Shown here piece by piece: positions 49,788 through 56,356 of a stretch of 64,000 bases of DNA. The translations under genes and the position numbers were made by a program. The first letter of the stretch is position 1, and each line of letters begins with the position of its first letter. The notes below the pieces were generated by a model that worked only from the letters and a program-made list of their open reading frames with translations, made no database searches and was not told the DNA's origin. This DNA comes from Bacillota bacterium (GTDB taxonomy: Bacteria; Bacillota; Bacilli; Paenibacillales; NBRC-103111): contig JAEWGW010000003.1 in NCBI GenBank assembly GCA_023388055.1, forward strand, positions 186,001 to 250,000, written 5' to 3'.

Positions 49788-51128
49788 TTAAACCAGCTCC
49801 CGCTGCACAACCTCAACAATCTGGTTCACATAGGCTTCCACCTGATGCTTCTCGGGTCCCTCCGCCATCACGCGGATGAGGGATTCGGTACCTGACGGGC
49901 GGACCAACACACGGCCGTTGTCCCCAAGCTCCCGCTCCACAGCGGCAATGGCTTCATCGATGGCGGTATTGCCCTTGTACTTGCTCTTATCCGCCACCCG
50001 CACATTCACCAGCACCTGCGGGAATTTGCGCATGGCTGCCTTCAGCTCGGACAGCTTCTTGCCGGATTTCACCAGGGTATCCACCAGCTGCAGAGCAGTC
50101 AGAATGCCGTCTCCGGTTGTATTGTAGTCCAGGAAAATCACATGCCCGGACTGCTCGCCGCCCAGGTTGTAGCCGCCGCGGCGCATTTCCTCCATGACAT
50201 AACGGTCGCCTACCGCGGTTTGCACTGCATTCAGCCCCAGCTTCTCTATTCCCTTGAAGAAACCGATGTTGGCCATTACGGTAGTAACCACAGTGCTGTG
50301 ATTCAGCCGCCCGTCCTTGTTCATGGCATCGCCGCAGATAGTGAGAATATAGTCACCATCCACCTCTTGGCCCTGGTCGTCGATGGCAATCAGGCGGTCG
50401 GCGTCCCCGTCGAAGGACAGCCCCAGATCTGCTCCATGACGGCGGACCTCCTCAACCAGTGCTTCCGGGTGAGTGGAGCCGCAGCCATCGTTAATGTTCA
50501 GGCCGTTAGGCGTAGCACCCGTGGCAATGACCTCTGCACCCAGCTCCCGAAATACCCGGGGAGCCAGCTCATAAGCGGCACCGTTGGCGCAATCCAATAC
50601 GATCTTCAGGCCTGCGAAGGAAGAGGTTACCGTTTCCTTCAGGAACTCCAGGTAAGCCAGCTTGGCTTCCGGTTCTTCTGAAACGGTGCCCAGATCGGCA
50701 CCGATGGGACGGGGCAGCTCATCCTTTTCCGCATCCATCAAAGCTTCAATTTCCAATTCGGTATCATCCAGCAGCTTGTAGCCGTCGCCGCCGAAGAACT
50801 TGATGCCGTTATCCTCTACCGGGTTATGGGAGGCGGAGATCATGACACCCGCATCCGCTCCCAGCTTCCGGGTCATATATGCAACGCAGGGGGTGGAAAC
50901 CACACCCAACCGGATGACATTGGCGCCAATGGACAGCAAACCCGCCGTCAGAGCAGCCTCCAGCATCAGCCCGGACACCCGTGTGTCCAATCCGATCACA
51001 ATTTTGGGATGCCGGGTTTGTCTGGTTAACACATAACCGCCGCAGCGTCCAATCTTATAGGCAAGCTCCGGTGTCAATTCCTGATTGGCAATGCCGCGTA
51101 CTCCATCGGTGCCGAAATATTTCCCCAT
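49788..51128 (-). CDS. glmM: Phosphoglucosamine mutase
   Basis: A 446-residue enzyme converting glucosamine-6-P to glucosamine-1-P in UDP-GlcNAc synthesis. The opening GKYFGTDGVRGIAN is diagnostic. The phosphorylated active-site serine is S100 in VMISASHNPVEDNG; the Mg site is SFDGDADRLIAID; the sugar-binding loop is GGEQSGHVIFLDYNTTGDG; the phosphate-binding loop is VRPSGTESLIRVM. The start has AAGGAGAG about 10 bases upstream. It follows cdaR, as in Bacillus, where GlmM also binds and inhibits CdaA. Here glmS is about 10 kb away rather than next to it. Confidence 0.96.
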   Translation of the reverse strand: MGKYFGTDGVRGIANQELTPELAYKIGRCGGYVLTRQTRHPKIVIGLDTRVSGLMLEAALTAGLLSIGANVIRLGVVSTPCVAYMTRKLGADAGVMISASHNPVEDNGIKFFGGDGYKLLDDTELEIEALMDAEKDELPRPIGADLGTVSEEPEAKLAYLEFLKETVTSSFAGLKIVLDCANGAAYELAPRVFRELGAEVIATGATPNGLNINDGCGSTHPEALVEEVRRHGADLGLSFDGDADRLIAIDDQGQEVDGDYILTICGDAMNKDGRLNHSTVVTTVMANIGFFKGIEKLGLNAVQTAVGDRYVMEEMRRGGYNLGGEQSGHVIFLDYNTTGDGILTALQLVDTLVKSGKKLSELKAAMRKFPQVLVNVRVADKSKYKGNTAIDEAIAAVERELGDNGRVLVRPSGTESLIRVMAEGPEKHQVEAYVNQIVEVVQRELV

Positions 51129-51252
51129 TTGAATTCTTCTCTCCTTTATGTGTCTGCAACTTGCAGGTAAGCCCAGATGTCATTACGTTATGCTGCCGGG
51201 CGGCGGCTGGTGACCGCTGCGCCCATTTTGCGCCCGGCCTGTGCCCACCGCT

Positions 51253-52638
51253 CTAGGGCGAAGCCGACGCAGCCCCGGTTGCGTGCGGAGACGCAGCGGG
51301 AGACGGTGAGACTGTAGCCGAAGGCTGAACAGAAGCCGAAGCCGGCACATCCGTCGGCGGCGCCGTGGTCTGAACAGGCGTTGGGGTAGGCGTCGGCGTG
51401 GGTGCCGGAGAGGTCTCCGGTCTGGCCTTGGCCGTAACCTCCACCGCCGCCTTGGTGCCGTCCAGCCGCTTCACGAATTGCGGCAGGCTGACGTTGATGG
51501 GCAGCTCATAGCTGCCTGCGCTCAGATTGCCGACATTGGCCTGAGCCGTTACATCCTGAAGCCGCAGGCGTTCGATAATGGCGGGCGCTCCTTCCACGGT
51601 GATGCTCACCAGTCCGCTGGCGGGAGCGGTCAACCGGACGTCCACATTGGCGGGCGGCGTGCTTAAGGTAAGGGGGATACCCTCCAGTGTTTTCGTTACG
51701 GAGGGAACCACCGTCACCTTCACCTCCAGCTTGGCAGGCTCTACCCTAAGCGACTTGTTCTTCACAGGAATCTCCAGGGAGAACACCTTGTCTTCCCTAA
51801 GGCCGTTCAGGTCAATTTCCACACCGTCATAAAACTCCATTTTGTCGAGAAGATCCTGTGTTCCATACACGTTGACCTGCTCCACACTCTGCGCGATAGC
51901 GGAGACGGCATAACCCGACGCAGGCTGGCCGGTCCACTTGATCTGCAGGGGCATGGCCTTCACCGGCAGGGTAATTGGCACCTCCACCTCCAGTACCGGC
52001 GGGCTGATGGTGCCCTTCACCTCATTGCCGGCTTTATCGTAAGCGGTGAGCTTCACCTTTTTGACCACGTTCTGATTGGCTCCGTCGACGCTGATGGTCG
52101 CTCTGGCGGATTCAGCGCCTTCAATCTTGCTGGCCGGTCCGGAGATATAGACCCGGTTGGGGTTCATAACAGGCGTTCCGGCCCGGAAGCCTGCGGCAGG
52201 CTGACCGCTCAGGTCAATCTGCACGGGAACCTCCTTCATCTTCTTCTCTTCCATAACCACCTTGACCTTGTTGGGCACAATCTCCAGGGTAACGCCCTTC
52301 AACAGCTCGGATTCCGTGGTCACCGGAAGCTCGTAGGTACCCGCCGTCAGCTTGCTCAGATCAGTCACCAGCTTGAAATTACCGGGGTTCATCTGCTTGA
52401 TCTTGGCGGCGTCCCCCTTCATGGTGACGGTTACCTCCGCCGGCTCAATGGAGACAATGCTGTACTGCGCCTCATCATAGAGGGCCTGTACCATCACATT
52501 GGTTACGGTGTTCTTGGAATCTGTGGCCGATACCGACGTATTGGACTGCACATCCAGATGGACCACCACCCACAGCAGTACGCCGATACAAAGCGCCAAA
52601 ATCCGGACAAAATTGGTATTGCTCAGCCATTTATCCAA
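51253..52638 (-). CDS. cdaR: CdaA regulatory protein (YbbR domains)
   Basis: A 461-residue membrane-anchored protein. The TTG at 52638 was chosen because it overlaps the cdaA stop (TTGGATAA) with GGTGG 5 bases upstream; the frame continues to an ATG at 52713 without a binding site. One N-terminal helix (VRILALCIGVLLWVVVHL) is followed by four YbbR repeats of about 85 residues outside the membrane (each with an I-E-P-A or L-x-G-x-P type turn) and a C-terminal Pro/Thr/Ser tail with repeated T-P. In Bacillus and Listeria CdaR binds CdaA and modulates c-di-AMP synthesis. Confidence 0.92.
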   Translation of the reverse strand: MDKWLSNTNFVRILALCIGVLLWVVVHLDVQSNTSVSATDSKNTVTNVMVQALYDEAQYSIVSIEPAEVTVTMKGDAAKIKQMNPGNFKLVTDLSKLTAGTYELPVTTESELLKGVTLEIVPNKVKVVMEEKKMKEVPVQIDLSGQPAAGFRAGTPVMNPNRVYISGPASKIEGAESARATISVDGANQNVVKKVKLTAYDKAGNEVKGTISPPVLEVEVPITLPVKAMPLQIKWTGQPASGYAVSAIAQSVEQVNVYGTQDLLDKMEFYDGVEIDLNGLREDKVFSLEIPVKNKSLRVEPAKLEVKVTVVPSVTKTLEGIPLTLSTPPANVDVRLTAPASGLVSITVEGAPAIIERLRLQDVTAQANVGNLSAGSYELPINVSLPQFVKRLDGTKAAVEVTAKARPETSPAPTPTPTPTPVQTTAPPTDVPASASVQPSATVSPSPAASPHATGAASASP

Positions 52639-53464
52639 TGGAGCCACCGCCTTTCCGCTTCCAGAAGGGAGTTTTCTCCCCCGGCTGGCTCTTGGGAGGC
52701 CGGAGCTCCGCATACAGCTTGGAAATCAGCGACTCCTCCCCGATATCCCGTACGATCTGGCCGTTCAGTGCCAGGGAAATCTGTCCTGTCTCCTCGGAGA
52801 CAATCACCGAAATCCCGTCGGACACCTCACTAAGGCCAATCCCCGCCCGGTGCCGGGTTCCCAATTCCTTGCTGATAAACGGATTCTCGGACAAGGGCAG
52901 GTAGCAGCCTGCAGCCATAATCTGGTTCTGGCGGATAATCACCGCCCCGTCATGCAGCGGGGTATTGGGGATGAAGATATTGATCAACAGCTCGGAGGAA
53001 ATATCGGATCGAAGAGGAATGCCGGACTCGATATAATCCGTCAGGCCCGTCTCCCGTTCGAAGACGATGAGCGCGCCGATTTTGCGCTTGGATAAATGGT
53101 TTACTGTTTTGACGATTTCACCGATTCTTTGGTTCACTGCATGCTCCTCATCGGAGGCGGTGCGGGAGAAAAGCTTACCCCGTCCCAGCTGCTCCAATGC
53201 GCGCCTGAGCTCCGGCTGGAAGATGATGATGAGAGCCATCACCCCATAGGTGAACATCTGGTTCATCAGCCATTGCAGCGTATTCAAATTAAACAGAAAG
53301 CTCAGGGCCCACGCCAGCACCACCACAAAAATCCCCTGCAGCAGCTGGATGGCCCGGGTGCCGCGGAGGACCAGAATTAATTTATAGATCACATAACTGA
53401 CGATCAGTATGTCGATGATTTCCTTGATTGATCCCCTAAAGGTGAGATCGCTGAATATGTCCAT
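52631..53464 (-). CDS. cdaA: Diadenylate cyclase CdaA
   Basis: A 277-residue membrane enzyme making c-di-AMP from two ATP. Three hydrophobic helices fill residues about 14-85. The DAC domain follows: catalytic DGA at 172-174 (NTPLHDGAVIIRQNQI) and RHR at 204-206 (LGTRHRAGIGLSE). GGGGGA lies upstream of the ATG at 53464. It is first in the cdaA-cdaR-glmM unit and is separated from rsiW by a terminator. c-di-AMP controls potassium and osmolyte transport and wall homeostasis. Confidence 0.95.
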   Translation of the reverse strand: MDIFSDLTFRGSIKEIIDILIVSYVIYKLILVLRGTRAIQLLQGIFVVVLAWALSFLFNLNTLQWLMNQMFTYGVMALIIIFQPELRRALEQLGRGKLFSRTASDEEHAVNQRIGEIVKTVNHLSKRKIGALIVFERETGLTDYIESGIPLRSDISSELLINIFIPNTPLHDGAVIIRQNQIMAAGCYLPLSENPFISKELGTRHRAGIGLSEVSDGISVIVSEETGQISLALNGQIVRDIGEESLISKLYAELRPPKSQPGEKTPFWKRKGGGSIG

Positions 53465-53544
53465 ATATTTGGCATCCCCCGAGGTCCTTATCTCTTTGAC
53501 AAAACGGGCCTGCAGCCCTCATTTCATCATAACAAATTTTCAAA

Positions 53545-53582
53545 CAAAAAACCTCCCCTTCATAAAAATCTAAGGGAAGGTT
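53545..53582 (-). terminator. Terminator after rsiW
   Basis: AACCTTCCCTT and AAGGGGAGGTT (minus strand) pair with one G-U and are followed by TTTTTT. It separates sigW-rsiW from cdaA; some read-through is possible. Confidence 0.85.
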
Positions 53583-53601
53583 AATCATTTTCTTTACGTC
53601 T

Positions 53602-54210
53602 TCACGGGGTCACCCAAGAGAAAACCTCATTGACCTTGTACCAAATCCACTCCAGTGTCTCGTCCACTGAATTTACATGACCGGAAATATAAGCGGTGGA
53701 GGCCAGATTATAGCTTCCGTCGATCACCGTTACATTCCCATCCACACTGCCGTCCACCTGAACTTTTCCCCGCTTCACTGTCAGATCTCCCTGGACGGTA
53801 TGCCCTTGGGGGATGATGACGGTATCTCCTTGAATGACTACCTGATCCAGACTGGCGCCTTTAACCACCATGTCCTTATCCTGATCCCACAGCGACAGGA
53901 AGCTTGTAGCCATCACCAGCAAAAAAACCGAAGCCACCGACAGAGCCGGATGTGTGCGGAGCCACTTAAGCCAGCTCTCGCGCCGCTTCTTCTTGACTGG
54001 GATATTGCCCATAATCCGGGCTGTCAGATCGGAGGGAACCGGTGTCTTGGGCAACAAACGGATACAGGCCTCCGTTTGCTCCATCTGCTTGAACAGCTTG
54101 TTGCAGTCCGGACAGATCAGAAGATGCTTCTTCAGCTCCACTGCGTCTGCCCCTTCAAGATCTCCGTCCAGGTATTCATGTATCAGAGGAAGGGCATCGG
54201 AACATTGCAT
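53602..54210 (-). CDS. rsiW: Anti-sigma-W factor (RsiW-like)
   Basis: A 202-residue single-pass membrane protein. The zinc anti-sigma motif is H29-x3-C33-x2-C36 (KKHLLICPDCN); the transmembrane helix is about 88-108. The outside part (about 115-185) has short repeating strands, VIQGDTVIIPQGHTVQGDLTV and VDGSVDGNVTVIDGS, that look like a small bactofilin-type beta-helix. The ATG at 54210 has GGGGAGG 7 bases upstream; a longer frame to 54414 would run into sigW. By family it holds sigma-W inactive at the membrane until regulated proteolysis releases it. It lies 76 bp after sigW. Confidence 0.9.
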   Translation of the reverse strand: MQCSDALPLIHEYLDGDLEGADAVELKKHLLICPDCNKLFKQMEQTEACIRLLPKTPVPSDLTARIMGNIPVKKKRRESWLKWLRTHPALSVASVFLLVMATSFLSLWDQDKDMVVKGASLDQVVIQGDTVIIPQGHTVQGDLTVKRGKVQVDGSVDGNVTVIDGSYNLASTAYISGHVNSVDETLEWIWYKVNEVFSWVTP

Positions 54211-54286
54211 CGTTAAGCCTCCCCTTTCCATAACTCGTCTGGTTGACAATGTATCATACGTATTGTTGATTGGGTTGGTTTCATTT

Positions 54287-54865
54287 TTAATGGCCGCCTC
54301 CGAATTCAGGCTCAAGCTTTTTTCGCAGGAATTCCCGTCCCCGGTGAACCCGGGTTTTAACTGTAGTGACGGGCATCCCCAGCACATCCCCGATTTCTTG
54401 AAGGGACATGTCATGGAGATAGCGCAGAATCACCACGGATTTATATTTTTCAGGAAGGGTTTCGATCGCACCGCGGATCTGGTCCTGCGTTTCCGAAAGC
54501 ACAATCTCCTCCTCGGGGGTGTCCTGGTCGCTCTTCAGAAGCGAATACCAGTCCGTCCCGTCCCCCTCCGGCATCTCCGCGTCCAGCGAATAAGTCGGCT
54601 TGCGCTTGCGCAGACGGTCGATGCAGAGATTGGTGCCAATCCGGTAGATCCAGGTGGAAAATTTCTGGTTTTCGTCATAGCGGTCCAGATTCATGTAGAC
54701 CCGCAGGAAAGTATCCTGCGTTACGTCCTCCGCTTCCATGGAGTTGCTCAGCATCCGGTAGCCAAGATGATAGATTTTGTCTTTATACATCTCCACCAGC
54801 TCTTCAAAAGCCTGTCTGTCCCCATTGCGCGCCAGTCTCACCAGCCGCGCCTCTACGTAGTTCAC
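54287..54865 (-). CDS. sigW: ECF RNA polymerase sigma factor SigW
   Basis: A 192-residue ECF sigma factor. Region 2 has YRMLSNSMEAEDVTQDTFLRVYMNLDRYDENQKFSTWIYRI (about 37-77); region 4 has LPEKYKSVVILRYLHDMSLQEIGDVLGMPVTTVKTRVHRGRE (about 138-180). It begins with GTG after GGAGGAG. Followed by its zinc anti-sigma factor and then cdaA-cdaR-glmM, the Bacillus sigW arrangement. It would respond to envelope stress; a matching promoter motif lies at 22712-22737. I see no clear autoregulatory TGAAAC-N16-CGTA directly upstream. Confidence 0.93.
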   Translation of the reverse strand: MNYVEARLVRLARNGDRQAFEELVEMYKDKIYHLGYRMLSNSMEAEDVTQDTFLRVYMNLDRYDENQKFSTWIYRIGTNLCIDRLRKRKPTYSLDAEMPEGDGTDWYSLLKSDQDTPEEEIVLSETQDQIRGAIETLPEKYKSVVILRYLHDMSLQEIGDVLGMPVTTVKTRVHRGREFLRKKLEPEFGGGH

Positions 54866-54910
54866 AAAAACTCCTCCACCCGGCTATACCCGAGATCCTC
54901 ATCTCTCCAG

Positions 54911-55828
54911 TTATGACAAGGATTTCGCGCCGCCTTCTGTATGTTTGAGCTCGGACAGGGCGATCCCTGCCAGTATGAGCCCCATGCCCAGCCATTGAAT
55001 GCCGGTAATGCTCTCACCCAGGAGCAGATAGGCTCCGATGAGTGCAACCGGCAGCTCCGTCGCCCCCGCCATCGCTGCAAGCGATGCTCCCGTGCGGGGG
55101 ATGCCAATGAGAAACGCCACTGTCGGAATCACCTGTCCCAGGAGTCCCAGCCCCAGACCCCACATCACGAGGGAGCCTGTATCAGGGGCGCCGCCAATCA
55201 GGAAAACCGGCGGATAGAACAGATAGATGACGATAAGCCCGGCAGTCAGCATCCAGGCCGACTTCAAAAAAGGATGCTGTTCCGATTCCACCCGTCCCGC
55301 CAGAAACAAGAACAGGCTGTAGGTGAAACCCGAGGCCAGACCAAAGAGAATCCCGCTCACGCTGAACCGGGACCAATCCGCGGACAACAGATTCACGGAC
55401 AGGATGGTGCCGGCCATCACCACGGCAATTGCCCCGCCCTGGTAACGGGTTGGCCACTTCCGGTCAGCAATACATTCCATTACGATGGTAATCCAAGTAA
55501 ACTGAAATAGCAATACAATTGCCAAAGAAGCGTCCAATTCCGACAAAGTTCGATTATAAAAAATAGTCGTAAGGGACAAGCCGCTCATGCCGATGAGTGC
55601 TTGTTTGATCCAAGGGCCGGTAAACGGGCTCTTACGTGCGTCTGGCGTCACCAGAACCAGCAGCCACATAATAAGCGCTCCCATAGTAACCTGGGCGGAG
55701 GTGACATTTCCCTCGCTGATGCCATCCGCAAACGCCAGCTTAATCACCGGCGAAAGCAGCCCGTAGCTGGAAGCCCCAACTACGATACAGAGAATCGCCA
55801 CCCATTTATACGAAAACATCGTTTTCAT
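54911..55828 (-). CDS. EamA/DMT-family transporter
   Basis: About 305 residues and ten hydrophobic helices in two EamA repeats: SYGLLSPVIKLAFADG and FYNRTLSELDASLAIVLLFQFTWI in the first, ELPVALIGAYLLLGESITGIQWLGMGLIL in the second. The ATG at 55828 has AAGGAG about 12 bases upstream; ATGs at 55849 and 55897 are alternatives with no binding site. Family members export amino acids, nucleotides or other metabolites; the substrate here is unknown. It lies 45 bp upstream of sigW on the same strand, so read-through into sigW is possible. Confidence 0.82.
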   Translation of the reverse strand: MKTMFSYKWVAILCIVVGASSYGLLSPVIKLAFADGISEGNVTSAQVTMGALIMWLLVLVTPDARKSPFTGPWIKQALIGMSGLSLTTIFYNRTLSELDASLAIVLLFQFTWITIVMECIADRKWPTRYQGGAIAVVMAGTILSVNLLSADWSRFSVSGILFGLASGFTYSLFLFLAGRVESEQHPFLKSAWMLTAGLIVIYLFYPPVFLIGGAPDTGSLVMWGLGLGLLGQVIPTVAFLIGIPRTGASLAAMAGATELPVALIGAYLLLGESITGIQWLGMGLILAGIALSELKHTEGGAKSLS

Positions 55829-55926
55829 CCGATTGACGGGCTCCTTCATATAAAATGTAACCTGCGCTGCTCCGTTACGGAACTCACAAGCGCACAATGC
55901 CGCCGAAATAGCCCCTCGCCCGATTT

Positions 55927-56111
55927 TAACGGAACTCAGGGACTCTTAGCCCCCCCCAAAACCGACGCTTCTTAATTTTAACGGAACTCAGAAGCTCTTA
56001 GAAGGCTAATGCAGCCTGCAATTGATGCTTTTGGCGGTGTAAGAGTCGCTCAGTTCCGTTACAGCAGGAAATTACCTTTTTTTACGTTCTAAGGTCCTCC
56101 TGGTTCCGTTA
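55927..56111. repeat. Four-unit ++-- repeat element, locus C
   Basis: Units of the form TAACGGAACTCAG...CTCTTA begin at 55927 (+), 55979 (+), 56038 (-) and 56088 (-). Spacing is 52/59/50. A fifth, degenerate plus unit starts at 55875. The element lies upstream of the EamA gene. Confidence 0.78.
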
Positions 56112-56268
56112 CGAAACCACATCTCCTGCCCGCACTCTTTTGGCTTTACTCTCCTGCTGCATTCTTTCAGTTTTATTCTGTTACTCGTACTCTTTTGGCT
56201 TTATTCTGTTGCCTGCACTCTCCTGCCTGAACTCCCCCACCTTCACTCCCGCGCCGCTCCCGCCTTCA
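56112..56268. repeat. Pyrimidine-rich imperfect tandem repeat
   Basis: About 155 bp almost free of A/G-rich stretches on the plus strand, made of imperfect copies of GCACTCTTTTGGCTTTACTC and CTGTTGCCTGCACTCTCCTG. No gene is visible. Confidence 0.55.
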
Positions 56269-56271
56269 GAC

Positions 56272-56317
56272 AAAAAACCGGGGCCCTATAAGGTATATGA
56301 TCCTTAAGGTCCCCGAT
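56272..56317 (-). terminator. Terminator of ppc
   Basis: CGGGG-CCTATAAGG and CCTTAAGG-CCCCG (plus strand) form a bulged stem; on the minus strand GGTTTTTTG follows. It lies 40 bp after the ppc stop. Confidence 0.85.
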
Positions 56318-56356
56318 TTACAAACTTCCTATTAGTTATGACACTGGTTTATAACA

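Noticed and set aside
52639..52713. ATG start at 52713 for cdaR
   Set aside because: It would overlap cdaA by more than 80 bp and lacks a ribosome binding site; the TTG at the cdaA stop is better placed.
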